Shown here: positions 7,501 to 15,859 of the stretch, in pieces
Layout: the number at the start of each line of letters is the position of its first letter
Numbering within the stretch: position 1 is the stretch's first letter
NCBI GenBank assembly: GCA_903825315.1
Contig: CAIKAD010000002.1
Span: 124,001-188,000, forward strand
Origin: an uncultured Candidatus Peregrinibacteria bacterium
Lineage (GTDB): Bacteria; Patescibacteriota; Gracilibacteria; Peribacterales; Peribacteraceae
DNA: 64,000 nt
Reading direction: 5' to 3'
Notes under the pieces: generated by a model
Seen by the model: only the letters and a program-made list of their open reading frames with translations
Told to the model about the DNA's origin: nothing
Databases searched by the model: none
Made by a program: the position numbers and the translations under genes

Positions 7501-7995
7501 ATGATCGTCCTTGGCATCGACCCCGGCCTCGCCACCGTCGGATTGGGACTCGTCGACGCCCCATCCCCCCATACCGTACATGTAAAGGAGTGGCTCACGA
7601 TTACGACCAAGCCCGGCCTCGCACTCACGGACCGGCTGAAAGAAATCCATACAGACCTCACGGACTACCTCAAGCAGACGCGTCCGGACCTTGCCGTTGT
7701 AGAGAGGCTGTTCTTTGCTACCAACGAAAAGACAGCCATAGACGTTGCGCAGGCGCGTGGCTGCATTCTGCTCGCATTGGCAGAGGCGCAAATCCCCATA
7801 CTGGAACCCACACCTCTTCAGCTTAAATCCGCCATTGCAGGCGATGGGAAGGCAGATAAGAGACAAGTACAGGACATGATCATGCGCATGCTCTCATTAA
7901 CCGAAGTCCCCAAGCCGGACGACGCGGCGGATGCGTTGGGGTTGGCTGTGTATGGAGCAGTGCAGTCCCGCCCGTCACTCATGGGGATTGCCTGA
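7501..7995 (+). CDS. ruvC: Crossover junction endodeoxyribonuclease RuvC
   Basis: Resolves Holliday junctions by symmetric cleavage within RuvABC. At 164 residues it is the usual size. All four acidic catalytic residues are present: Asp7 (GIDPG), Glu68 (VVERLF), and Asp141 and Asp144 (DDAADALGLA). ATG start at 7501. Its last 17 bases overlap the end of the convergent recF. ruvB is encoded about 43 kb away in the same window; ruvA was not seen. The upstream gap carries a GATTCTTCGG-type word repeat. Confidence 0.93.
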   Translation: MIVLGIDPGLATVGLGLVDAPSPHTVHVKEWLTITTKPGLALTDRLKEIHTDLTDYLKQTRPDLAVVERLFFATNEKTAIDVAQARGCILLALAEAQIPILEPTPLQLKSAIAGDGKADKRQVQDMIMRMLSLTEVPKPDDAADALGLAVYGAVQSRPSLMGIA

Positions 7996-9082
7996 TGGTC
8001 CCGTCGGAAACGTTCCAGACCGTCGCCTTCTCCAATCGAGGTGGCAGATGCGTTGCGGTAAGCAAAACCTGATGCTCCGGAAACGCCGCAGTAACCCTTT
8101 CCTGATGTAAATCATCCAATTCGGAATACACATCATCCAAAAGAATGACCGGCTTTTCGCCGCGCTTCAATTCCAGGTACGAACTCTCAAGGAAAAGCAG
8201 GGCGAGAACGGCTGCACGCTGCTGGCCACGTGAAGCATGCGTGGAAAGCGGGTAACCGTCGGCGTGGATTTCCCAATCATCCCGATGGGGCCCGACGGTC
8301 GTGGATTGTATGATGATGTCTTTCTCTGCCGCATCACGTAAAAGGCTTACCATCTCTGCTTCCAGCGCCCCCTGTTGACGTTCGGATCCTTTGCGCTGGT
8401 AACGAATCTTCACCTCACTCCATTTCTCCCCCAATGCCCGCAATTCCTCCTGCAGGGAGAGCGAGAAGGCCTCGATAAGCTCCAGACGCGCAACAGTCAC
8501 TTTACTCCCCTTCTCCGCAAGATTACGGTCCCACGGTTCCAGGTCCGCACGCCTCCCCTTTCCATCCGCAAGTTGCCGCAGGAGCATATTCCGTTGCTTG
8601 AGGAGCTTCTGGTACTCGCTCAGTGTGCGGAAATACATTGGGGAAACCTGCGAAAGGATGTCATCCAAAAAACGACGCCGTTCGGCCGGTGCGCCCGTAA
8701 AGAGTTCCAGATCCTGTGGAAGGAACACGACGGTCGGCAGCCTGCCGACCATGTCGGCCGATGCAATCTTTACGTCGTTACTAAAACAGGCTTTCTTTTT
8801 GCGTGGCAAAAGCTGGCTCGTGATTTCGAGTATCTCGTCCTCTCCGCTGTCATTCCGGATCGTTCCGCGAATGCGATAATACTCCTGCCCGTGCCGGACG
8901 AGATCCTCCTCATCCAATCCCAAAAAAGATCGGTGTGTGGAGAGGATAGAAATACTGTCGAGGAGGTTCGTCTTGCCGCTCGCATTCTTCCCTACAAACA
9001 GATGCAGCAATCTTCCCCCTACGTCGAGGGAGAGCGACTGGTAATTCCGAAAGTCCGTCAGGTAAAGAGTGCTCAGCTGCAC
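7979..9082 (-). CDS. recF: DNA replication and repair protein RecF
   Basis: An SMC-like ATPase that helps load RecA at single-strand gaps. The 367 residues show Walker A GKNASGKT at 31-38, the ABC-type signature region (STHASRGQQRAAVLALL) and Walker B KPVILLDDVYSELD. It is followed on the same strand by nothing closely coupled; the Nudix gene upstream is separated by nine bases and probably co-transcribed. The gene is convergent and overlapping with ruvC, giving a small recombination-repair neighbourhood. Confidence 0.93.
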   Translation of the reverse strand: MQLSTLYLTDFRNYQSLSLDVGGRLLHLFVGKNASGKTNLLDSISILSTHRSFLGLDEEDLVRHGQEYYRIRGTIRNDSGEDEILEITSQLLPRKKKACFSNDVKIASADMVGRLPTVVFLPQDLELFTGAPAERRRFLDDILSQVSPMYFRTLSEYQKLLKQRNMLLRQLADGKGRRADLEPWDRNLAEKGSKVTVARLELIEAFSLSLQEELRALGEKWSEVKIRYQRKGSERQQGALEAEMVSLLRDAAEKDIIIQSTTVGPHRDDWEIHADGYPLSTHASRGQQRAAVLALLFLESSYLELKRGEKPVILLDDVYSELDDLHQERVTAAFPEHQVLLTATHLPPRLEKATVWNVSDGTIRQSP

Positions 9083-9091
9083 GGAGAAACT

Positions 9092-9568
9092 TTACAGCGA
9101 TGGCGCGCCGGATACGAGGGAGAGCGCTTCCTCATATAGCCCGGAAACGATCTCCGCATACTCTTTCCGGCGCACGGATGCCGTAATCTGCGGAGAGCCC
9201 ACCCAGAGAAAACCGTCCACCTCCTTGCCATCCACCCTCACCTCCACATCTTCATCCGCCAATGCGAATACGTACGCAATACGCTGCCCGCAGACGTTAT
9301 CGGGACGAAAACGCCGAAAACTCGCCGGAAAATCATACTGGTACACCCGCTTACTCTCCCCCAGGTACGTGCAGTTTGTTATGCCTGCTTCCTCCTCAAG
9401 CTCGCGCAACGCAGCTTGCGGGACCGTCTCCCCCGGCTCTACCCCCCCCTGCGGTAATTGCCACGCGTCGTTCTTGCGCGGCTTGTGCAAGAGAAGAAAC
9501 TGAAAACCCCCTTCCGGGCCCTTCCGGAGGAGCATCACCGATGCTGCGGCACGATAAACGTCATTCAC
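9092..9568 (-). CDS. Nudix hydrolase
   Basis: A 158-residue protein with a complete Nudix box at residues 41-63 (GGVEPGETVPQAALRELEEE AGI, pattern GX5EX7REUXEEXGU). WQLPQGGVEPGE and the downstream Tyr/Arg-rich segment resemble RNA pyrophosphohydrolase (RppH) and diadenosine polyphosphate hydrolases. It would remove pyrophosphate from a nucleotide-linked substrate; the exact substrate cannot be set from sequence. It ends nine bases before recF on the same strand. Confidence 0.88.
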   Translation of the reverse strand: MNDVYRAAASVMLLRKGPEGGFQFLLLHKPRKNDAWQLPQGGVEPGETVPQAALRELEEEAGITNCTYLGESKRVYQYDFPASFRRFRPDNVCGQRIAYVFALADEDVEVRVDGKEVDGFLWVGSPQITASVRRKEYAEIVSGLYEEALSLVSGAPSL

Positions 9569-9614
9569 CTTATTACTATAGAACTCTAACGTACAGACAC
9601 AAAATCTTGCACCC

Positions 9615-9803
9615 TTACTTCGAATGGCGCTCCTCCTTCAATTTCATCTTCACGCGCTTCCTGCACACGGGACAGTACTTTTCAGCTGCAAATTCCTTCC
9701 AGCCCACACCCTTGGAATTCTGCTTATGCAATCGGACGGAACCCACACGGTTGCCGGAGACCGAACAGAACATGCCGAAGACGGTACGCTTACCACGAGG
9801 CAT
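9615..9803 (-). CDS. rpmG: Ribosomal protein bL33-like
   Basis: A 62-residue basic protein. The C-terminal part AAEKYCPVCRKRVKMKLKE matches the bL33 signature of a KYCPxC knuckle followed by a basic tail. The first zinc-ligand pair found in some bL33 proteins is only hinted at by FCSVSG. The N-terminal extension MPRGKRTVFGM is unusual. Upstream of it lies an inverted repeat of GCAGAGG words. Identity as bL33 is likely but rests on a short motif. Confidence 0.65.
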   Translation of the reverse strand: MPRGKRTVFGMFCSVSGNRVGSVRLHKQNSKGVGWKEFAAEKYCPVCRKRVKMKLKEERHSK

Positions 9804-9849
9804 AACAGGGCAATCCTACACGGTTTTCTTACTTCTGCAAGGCCTAAAG

Positions 9850-9966
9850 GGAAGATGCAGAGGAAGCAGAGGTTTCAGAGGACGCAAAAGAGAATTTGCT
9901 CAAGGAATCATTGAGCAACTACTCTTCTTATTCTTCTGCATCTTCAACTTCCTCTGCATCCTCAGT
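9850..9966. repeat. Inverted word repeat (GCAGAGGAAG / CTTCCTCTGC)
   Basis: The left arm contains GATGCAGAGGAAGCAGAGG and the right arm TCTTCTGCATC...CTTCCTCTGCATCC, so each arm is a short tandem of one word and the arms are complementary. An inner palindrome (TGCTCAAGGAATCATTGAGCA) lies between them. It occupies the gap between bL33 and trxB. Related TCTGCATCC words recur at 35050-35175. Confidence 0.6.
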
Positions 9967-10912
9967 CACCACCCTCCATCGCCCCCATCCCCTCTCCATC
10001 CCCCTGCAAAAAGGCGAATACGGAGTTGGCGGCTACTGCACCTTCCCCTGCTCCCGTGACAAACTGTGCAAAGTTATTGCTGCCGTTGGTCACGTCTCCG
10101 GCCGCAAATACGCCGGGAACGGTTGTCCCCATATTCTCCCGGACCGTAATGAATCCCGCCGCATCAAGCTCCGCACCCATCCCCTTCGCAAGTTCCGACG
10201 ACGGCAATGAACCGATCTCCACGAACACGCCATCGAGCGCCAGCTTCTCCTGCCCCTCAAACGGCTTGTCGAGCGTAATGCCGGTAACTTTTACGTCACC
10301 GTGGATCTCCTTCACGCTCCGCTCCAGAACAAGCGTCACATTGTCCCGCGCCTTGACGCGCTCAACCCAGTACGGCTCCGCACGGAACTCATTCCTACGG
10401 TGGATCAGGTAGACCTTCTTCGCTACCTGCGCCACGATGGCCGCCCCCTCTACCGCCGCATCCCCTCCCCCAATCACCGCAACGGTCTTTCCGCGGAAGA
10501 AGAATGCATCGCATGTGGCACAGTACGAAACACCCTTGCCCGCAAATTCCTTCTCACCTGGAACTTTGAGATGACGCTTGCTGGATCCGGTTGCCAGGAT
10601 CACCGCTTTCGCTTCCACGCTCTGACCGTCTCCCAGCGTTGCCCTAAAACCTCCGTCAGTCTTTTCTATTTTCTCCACTCGTGCCACCTTGTGCGTGAGA
10701 TCCGGAAAACTTAACGCATGCTTCTTGAACTTCTCCATCAGCTCGGGGCCTTTTATCTCAATGTCACCGGGCCAGTTCCCCACCTCGGCGGCAGTAATGC
10801 CCAAGCCACCCTCTTCCATACCTACCAGACACGTCTTGAGCTTGTAGCGTGCAGTGTAAATGGCAGCGGAGTATCCGGCTGCACCTAATCCAACAATGAG
10901 AACATCAAACAT
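9962..10912 (-). CDS. trxB: Thioredoxin reductase
   Basis: An NADPH-dependent FAD enzyme that reduces thioredoxin. The 316 residues have the FAD-binding GLGAAG at 8-13, the redox-active CATC at 131-134, the NADPH-binding GGGDAAVEGA near 150 and the second FAD motif GVFAAGDV near the C-terminus. The C-terminal last 20 residues (GDGEGMGAMEGGD) run into the word repeat region. Start ATG at 10912 gives MFDVLIVGLG. No thioredoxin gene is adjacent. Confidence 0.93.
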   Translation of the reverse strand: MFDVLIVGLGAAGYSAAIYTARYKLKTCLVGMEEGGLGITAAEVGNWPGDIEIKGPELMEKFKKHALSFPDLTHKVARVEKIEKTDGGFRATLGDGQSVEAKAVILATGSSKRHLKVPGEKEFAGKGVSYCATCDAFFFRGKTVAVIGGGDAAVEGAAIVAQVAKKVYLIHRRNEFRAEPYWVERVKARDNVTLVLERSVKEIHGDVKVTGITLDKPFEGQEKLALDGVFVEIGSLPSSELAKGMGAELDAAGFITVRENMGTTVPGVFAAGDVTNGSNNFAQFVTGAGEGAVAANSVFAFLQGDGEGMGAMEGGD

Positions 10913-11039
10913 AGGACTGAAGCGTAAGCAATGCGAAGCGAAGAGTCAAAAATATGCTAATCGGTTACCGGGGTAATTGGTACGGAACCACACATGGCCC
11001 GTTGCGTTCCACCACGTAACCAAATAACAAAGCAACCCG

Positions 11040-12305
11040 TCAACGAACCCACCCTCTCACGCGCATTGTTTCTACGATCCGTCCAACACCCACGGCAAAC
11101 GCCGCCATGCGATGGCTGATCTTCCCTTTCTTCGCCTCGTCACGAACCGCCTTGTAAGACGCATGCATAATGCGGTGAAGACGCTCATCTACATCATCTG
11201 CAGTCCATTGCTCCCCAGACCTCCCCTGGCTCCACTCAAAGTAACTCACGGTAACGCCGCCTGCATTGGCGAGAACATCCGGAATCACGACAATTCCCTT
11301 CTTTTCGAGAATGGCATCCGCTTCCGGCGTTGTGGGACCGTTCGCCAGCTCCAGGATATACTTCGCTTTGATATTCTTTGCATTCCCCACGTTGATCACA
11401 TTATCAAGCGCGGCGGGAATGAGAATGTCACAAGGCAGTTCCAATAACTCCTCGTTCGTAATGACTTTCCCTCCGCTGGTCTTGCCGAAGACTGATCCGG
11501 TCTCTTCTTTGGTCTTTCCCACGCGGACGGGATCAACCCCCTTGGGATTGTAGATGCCGCCTTTGGAATCGGAGACGGCAACCACGGTGAATCCCGCTTC
11601 ATGCAGAAACCGTGCCATCGTGGCACCGGCGTTGCCAAAGCCCTGCACGGCAACCTTCAGCTTTTTCTTATGCAACTTCTCCATCTTCACGAGCTCGTTG
11701 AGGATAAAGAACCCTCCGCGAGCCGTGGCGGTGTCCCGCCCGAGCGATCCGCCGTACGCAAGGGGCTTGCCCGTAATCATGCCCGGCGCGTAGGGCTCCT
11801 TGACCTTCTCAAATTCGTCGCGCATCCACGCCATAATCTCCGGTGTGGTGTTCACATCCGGCGCAGGTACGTCGATATCCGTCCCGATATGGTCCGCAAA
11901 GGCACGCACGTATGCGCGGGAAACTGCCTCCAGCTCCTTCCTACTGAGTTCTTTGGGATTGCATTGCACACCGCCTTTGGCGCCGCCCATGGGAATGCCG
12001 ACCACAGCGGTTTTAATGGCCATGAGCGCAGCGAGCGCCTTTACCTCGTCTTCGTCCGCGAGCGGATGGAAGCGGATGCCACCCTTGTACGGGCCGCGGG
12101 CATTATTGAACTGGATGCGGAACGCGGGGAACGTCTGCTTTTTGCCGTTATCGCGCACGATGGAAATCTCCTTCTTGTGAATCAACTGCGGCCTGTCGAG
12201 CAACTTTCGTTCCGCTGCAGAAAGCTCCAGATAGTCCATAACTTCGGCGAGATTCTTCTGAAAACGTTGGTACGGAGTATGAGCGGTGGGTAATGAGGGT
12301 GCCAT
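11040..12305 (-). CDS. gdhA: Glutamate dehydrogenase
   Basis: Interconverts glutamate and 2-oxoglutarate plus ammonia with NAD(P). The start chosen is ATG 12305 (MAPSLPTAHTPYQRFQKNL), giving 421 residues, the usual size for the hexameric enzyme; the track ORF adds 40 unlikely residues. Visible are the substrate-binding and catalytic-Lys region GPYKGGIRFHP ... GGAKGGVQCNP, the ADVPAPDVNT-like segment (DIDVPAPDVNTTPEIM), the Rossmann GFGNAGATMA and the C-terminal LANAGGVTVSYFEW. The single gene is flanked by word-repeat gaps. Confidence 0.93.
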   Translation of the reverse strand: MAPSLPTAHTPYQRFQKNLAEVMDYLELSAAERKLLDRPQLIHKKEISIVRDNGKKQTFPAFRIQFNNARGPYKGGIRFHPLADEDEVKALAALMAIKTAVVGIPMGGAKGGVQCNPKELSRKELEAVSRAYVRAFADHIGTDIDVPAPDVNTTPEIMAWMRDEFEKVKEPYAPGMITGKPLAYGGSLGRDTATARGGFFILNELVKMEKLHKKKLKVAVQGFGNAGATMARFLHEAGFTVVAVSDSKGGIYNPKGVDPVRVGKTKEETGSVFGKTSGGKVITNEELLELPCDILIPAALDNVINVGNAKNIKAKYILELANGPTTPEADAILEKKGIVVIPDVLANAGGVTVSYFEWSQGRSGEQWTADDVDERLHRIMHASYKAVRDEAKKGKISHRMAAFAVGVGRIVETMRVRGWVR

Positions 12306-12463
12306 GGAAGAAACGTACTCCGGGGGAAGGACTGAGTCGAGTTGATGACGAATTTCGTACGGTATTCTTAAGCACCGCCCTTCTCTCATTCTCTTCGGTT
12401 TCCTTTTCGTGATGAAAACGTCCAAATACTTCTGGGCTTAAGGAAAGTACGCTCACACTGCAG

Positions 12464-12712
12464 TTATCTGACGCCTTTCAGCTCCCCTACGAACGGCATC
12501 CCCCGCACGCTTCCGCTTCCCATACCGGACGCTGCTTCCCGCGGGGCAGACACTCCGTGTGAAGTCCATGCAAGCTCTTCCGCCATAAGAGACCGAGAGA
12601 GATCCATGCTTAATTTGATCGCCACTCCCATCGCCACGCCGGACGTGACAAATGCCACCGTTGCCAATGTGACTGTTGAGCGCAGAAGGTATTTGGGTAT
12701 GGAAAGGGACAT
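12464..12712 (-). CDS. Small membrane protein, unknown
   Basis: 82 residues with one N-terminal hydrophobic segment (TLATVAFVTSGVAMGVAIKL) and a hydrophilic tail rich in Gly, Ser and Ala. It could be a signal peptide or a membrane anchor. No family recognised. It sits between the nested tRNA-Leu locus and gdhA on the same strand as both. Coding status is uncertain because it lacks homology evidence; the hydrophobic N-terminus is the main support. Confidence 0.45.
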   Translation of the reverse strand: MSLSIPKYLLRSTVTLATVAFVTSGVAMGVAIKLSMDLSRSLMAEELAWTSHGVSAPREAASGMGSGSVRGMPFVGELKGVR

Positions 12713-12811
12713 ACATGAATATTATAACATAATTTAGTATTATTAGCAATTTTGTGCCGAAGGAGGGTATCGAACCCTCAGCGCCTTGCGGCACACGATT
12801 TTGAGTCGTGC

Positions 12812-12836
12812 CCGCCCGTACCGAACGTATTCATAA
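12812..12836. repeat. Inverted-repeat arm A around the nested tRNA-Leu
   Basis: CCGCCCGTACCGAACGTA at one edge of the insertion. Read against arm B on the opposite strand (CCGCCCGAACGTACCGTA), the outer seven bases match and the inner modules AACG and TACCG are swapped. The same arrangement is seen in the tRNA-Ile palindrome. Confidence 0.75.
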
Positions 12837-12921
12837 TGGTGCCATGGGTGGGAATCGAACCCACATTCCTTGCGGAACACGATTTTGAGTCGTGCGCGTC
12901 TACCAATTCCGCCACCATGGC
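12837..12921 (-). tRNA. Nested tRNA-Leu (CAA)
   Basis: A complete 85-base class II tRNA: acceptor GCCATGG / CCATGGC, D-arm GGCGGAATTGGTAGAC, anticodon loop CTCAAAA (CAA), long variable arm (TTCCGCAAGGAA), T-loop TTCGATT and an encoded CCA. It lies wholly within the insertion of the outer tRNA-Leu and has the same anticodon but a different acceptor stem and T-arm. Confidence 0.92.
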
Positions 12922-12947
12922 AAGGATCTACGGTACGTTCGGGCGGA
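12922..12947. repeat. Inverted-repeat arm B around the nested tRNA-Leu
   Basis: TACGGTACGTTCGGGCGG at the other edge of the insertion. With arm A it can form a 7-bp outer stem plus one of two alternative inner helices enclosing the inner tRNA. Confidence 0.75.
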
Positions 12948-13052
12948 CGTGTCTACCAATTCCGCCACTCCGGCACGACGAGATTGTACCTCTTGTCCGG
13001 AGCGCCAGGAAGTGACGCGTGCCGTTCCCCTTTCCGGTATGCTGATGCTCTC

Positions 13053-14369
13053 GTGAAACCATACCAGACCTTCATTTTCGGCTCGCATGCCTTCGATCCA
13101 GCTTCGGGGAAGATCTCGCTGAACTATAGTGTAGACAATGAGGTGACATTTACGGAGACCCTCACGCTGCCGAGCCCTCATCCCCAGGAAGAGATTACTG
13201 ATGATGCCCTGCATGCCCTCCATCTGATAGGAGGAATCAGCTACTTCAAAACGTGTCTTCCTCCCACAATCGAGATCCGGACTAAACCGCTCACCCCGGA
13301 GCAGGCGGACTTCTGGAACACAGTCTACGAGAACGGCCTCGGCGAGTTTTTCTTTCGCAACAACCTTGACCCAAATGACCGGATTCACTTCCCATCCGCC
13401 GCTGCCGGACAGTCCTCCACCAAAAAGACGGCGCAGACAGACCCACAAGCGACCAAACGCATCCTCGTTCCCATCGGGGGCGGAAAAGATTCTGTTGTCA
13501 CTGCCGAGCTCTTACGAAAAGCCGGTCATGACGTCACGCTTCTGCGCGTGGGAAGCCACCCGCTCATCACGTCCCTGGCGAAGGAAATGAATTTGCCACT
13601 CCTGGAAGTGAGCCGCAAACTCTCCCCCAACCTCTTTAAGCTCAATGAGGAAGGCGCCCTCAACGGCCATATTCCCATCACCGCGTATCTGACCTTCCTC
13701 GCCGATGTCATGGCACAGCTCTACAGTTTTGATGCTGTGGTGTGGAGTGCGGAGCGGAGCGCAAACGTGGGCAACACTCTCTACCACGGTATGGAAATCA
13801 ATCACCAATGGAGCAAGAGCCTGACATTTGAACGTGCGCATGGTGCCTACACGCAAGGCATCCCGCCCTCATTCAGCCTCCTGCGCCCCTGGAGCGAGCT
13901 GCGGATTGCGCAGGAGTTCGTGAACTATCCTCAATACCTGCCGTTTACGACGAGCTGTAATGCGAACTGGAAGATCGTACAGAAGCAATCGGAGAAGCTC
14001 TGGTGCGGTCACTGTCCCAAGTGTGCTTTTGTCTATGCACTCTACGCAGCCTTCCTGCCACAACAGAAACTCAACGACATATTCGGCAAAGACCTGTTCG
14101 CCGATCCGGATCTTCTCCCGCTCTTTAAGCAGCTCCTCGGTACGGAAGGCTTTAAACCGTTCGAATGCGTGGGGACGCCGGAAGAGACCAAAGCCGCCTT
14201 CTGCCTCGCGCACGACCGCAAAGAATGGAACGGGACTCCTATTATGGACTTCTTTGAGCGCGAGGTCCTGCCGACCATTACCGATTGTGACGCACTCCTC
14301 AAGGACGCTCTGACTCCTTCAGGGGAACATGACATTCCTCCCCACTACTTCTCCATCCTCCCGTCCTAA
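13053..14369 (+). CDS. murL: MurL-like UDP-MurNAc-L-Ala-L-Glu epimerase
   Basis: In the pathway described for Xanthomonas, MurD2 adds L-Glu to UDP-MurNAc-L-Ala and MurL then epimerises it to D-Glu using ATP. This 438-residue protein has a PP-loop-type nucleotide site (ILVPIGGGKDSVV, residues 138-150) and a C-terminal cysteine cluster (WCGHCPKC) as in that family. The start is the GTG at 13053 (MKPYQTFIFGSH); the track ORF begins inside the tRNA locus and is not believable. murD follows 36 bases later, which strongly supports the assignment. Activity is inferred. Confidence 0.75.
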   Translation: MKPYQTFIFGSHAFDPASGKISLNYSVDNEVTFTETLTLPSPHPQEEITDDALHALHLIGGISYFKTCLPPTIEIRTKPLTPEQADFWNTVYENGLGEFFFRNNLDPNDRIHFPSAAAGQSSTKKTAQTDPQATKRILVPIGGGKDSVVTAELLRKAGHDVTLLRVGSHPLITSLAKEMNLPLLEVSRKLSPNLFKLNEEGALNGHIPITAYLTFLADVMAQLYSFDAVVWSAERSANVGNTLYHGMEINHQWSKSLTFERAHGAYTQGIPPSFSLLRPWSELRIAQEFVNYPQYLPFTTSCNANWKIVQKQSEKLWCGHCPKCAFVYALYAAFLPQQKLNDIFGKDLFADPDLLPLFKQLLGTEGFKPFECVGTPEETKAAFCLAHDRKEWNGTPIMDFFEREVLPTITDCDALLKDALTPSGEHDIPPHYFSILPS

Positions 14370-14404
14370 TATTCCGATATTCCATTTCTCCAATATCCCC
14401 CTCC
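14366..14404 (+). repeat. Tandem word repeat (ATATTCC)
   Basis: The short gap between murL and murD carries AATATTCCGATATTCCATTTCTCCAATATCCC, a tandem of an ATATTCC/AATATCC word, similar in style to other word repeats in the gaps of this window. Confidence 0.4.
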
Positions 14405-14405
14405 G

Positions 14406-15689
14406 ATGCACCTCAAACAGCTCAACGGCAAGAAGATCTGCATCCTTGGCTTTGGGAGGGAAGGTCAGGCTACGTTCCGCGCCCTGCGCCTCTACGCACC
14501 GGACGCGCAGGTAACGGTGGCAGATCAGCAGAACGTGACATTGCCCGAAGGTGTTACGGACGTCTGTCTGCAGGCGGGTTCGGACTGGCTGAAGGATCTG
14601 GACCGCTTCGACGTGGTCATCAAATCACCGGGCATACCGCCGTGTCCGGAACTCGCCGCACTGGGAACAAAACTGACAAATGCCACGCAGATCTTCCTGG
14701 ATACCGTAGCGGAAGACGGCGCGACGGTGATCGGCGTTACCGGGAGCAAGGGAAAAAGTACAACGTCGACCCTGATTCACCTGATGCTCGACGCCGCGGG
14801 ACATGACGCGTTTCTCATCGGGAACATCGGCAAGCCGTCACTGGATTATGTGGAGGAATCCTCCCGGAACACTGTCTTCGTAATGGAAATGAGTAGCTAC
14901 CAACTGATGGACATCGTGCGCAGCCCGCACATTGCCGTCATCACCAGCTTCTTCCCGGAACATCTCGACTATCATGGAAGCGTGGATGCATACATGGAAG
15001 CAAAGAAGCACATCACCAAATTCCAGAACACGGACGATGTCGTCTTCTTCAATGGACAGTCGGAAGGGGCAAAAGAGATTGCCCATGCGAGTGATGGCAA
15101 CAAGATACCCTTCACGCCCAACGACGCCCCCGTGACGTTGGAAGAGACCCGTCTTATCGGAACGCACAACCTGGGGAACATTGCTGCAGCGTCAAAGGTT
15201 ACGGAGTATCTCGGCGTTCCAAAGGATATCCGCATCGCCGTCCTCAAGGATTTTCCGGGGCTCCCCCACCGTCTTCAAAAACTGGGAACATTCCAGAGTA
15301 TTGAATGGGTGGATGACGCCATCTCCACTACCCCCGAATCCGCCATTGCCGCGCTCGAGGCACTCAAAGGACGCGTCGTAACCATCATTCTGGGCGGACA
15401 AGACCGTGGAAATGACTTCCGTACACTGGCAGAGACCATCACAGCGTCGCCCATAAAGAACATCATTCTCTTTCCGGGGAGCGGTGCGCGTATCCGAAAA
15501 GCAATGGAAGAAACTCAAGCAGCGGTCACATTTTTCGATGCAGATTCCATGGAAGCCGCCGTCCGCATTGCCAAAGAAGTGACGCCTCAGGGAACGATCT
15601 GCCTCCTCTCAACCGCTTCGCCCAGTTATGGCATGTTTAAGAACTTTGAAGATAAAGGCGATCAGTTTCGCCGATGCATCGGATTGTAA
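14406..15689 (+). CDS. murD: UDP-N-acetylmuramoylalanine-glutamate ligase (MurD or MurD2)
   Basis: A cytoplasmic Mur ligase that adds glutamate to UDP-MurNAc-L-Ala. The 427 residues have the N-terminal Rossmann unit (ICILGFGREGQATF), the ATP-binding loop GVTGSKGKSTTS near residue 110, EMSSYQL, a central-domain FFPEHLDYHGSVDAYMEAK and the C-terminal DDAISTTPESAIAAL. Pairing with a MurL-like gene suggests the L-Glu-using MurD2 type rather than classical MurD, but residues that set stereospecificity cannot be judged here. Confidence 0.88.
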   Translation: MHLKQLNGKKICILGFGREGQATFRALRLYAPDAQVTVADQQNVTLPEGVTDVCLQAGSDWLKDLDRFDVVIKSPGIPPCPELAALGTKLTNATQIFLDTVAEDGATVIGVTGSKGKSTTSTLIHLMLDAAGHDAFLIGNIGKPSLDYVEESSRNTVFVMEMSSYQLMDIVRSPHIAVITSFFPEHLDYHGSVDAYMEAKKHITKFQNTDDVVFFNGQSEGAKEIAHASDGNKIPFTPNDAPVTLEETRLIGTHNLGNIAAASKVTEYLGVPKDIRIAVLKDFPGLPHRLQKLGTFQSIEWVDDAISTTPESAIAALEALKGRVVTIILGGQDRGNDFRTLAETITASPIKNIILFPGSGARIRKAMEETQAAVTFFDADSMEAAVRIAKEVTPQGTICLLSTASPSYGMFKNFEDKGDQFRRCIGL

Positions 15690-15821
15690 CACTTGGGTAC
15701 AACGAATTATCCCCTTCGGGAAGCCATCGAAATGCCTTTGTGAAAATCCCGTTCCTGCAGAAGCAAGGATAATGGTAGTTTTTTGATCTGGAAGCGGATA
15801 CTAAAAGACTTGCGAACCTAC

Positions 15822-15849
15822 TTGAGCCTCATATTTGTCTGCATACAAT
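15822..15849 (+). promoter_or_regulatory. Sigma-70-type promoter
   Basis: TTGAGC, 16-base spacer, TACAAT. The expected transcription start falls within a few bases of the ATG at 15860, which would make a leaderless message. Confidence 0.55.
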
Positions 15850-15859
15850 CATACTTGAT

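Larger units (their letters stand above)
12753..12976 (-). tRNA. Interrupted tRNA-Leu (CAA) with a 136-bp insertion
   Basis: Two exons on the minus strand: 12976-12948 (acceptor GTGCCGG through the D-arm, ending GGTAGACACG) and 12811-12753 (anticodon stem-loop with CTCAAAA, a variable arm, T-arm and acceptor TCGGCAC). Joined, they make a normal tRNA-Leu with anticodon CAA but no encoded CCA. The insertion at 12812-12947 lies between the D-arm and the anticodon stem and carries a whole second tRNA-Leu between inverted repeats. Whether this outer tRNA is spliced, processed or dead cannot be told from sequence. Confidence 0.8.

Noticed and set aside
5791-7866. 691-aa version of the FecR-like ORF
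   Set aside because: Its first 169 codons run antisense through ruvC; ATG 7359 with AGAGGA is the better start.
12752-13015. ORF across the tRNA-Leu locus
   Set aside because: The sequence is two tRNA genes; the frame is accidental, and the murL start is set downstream of it.
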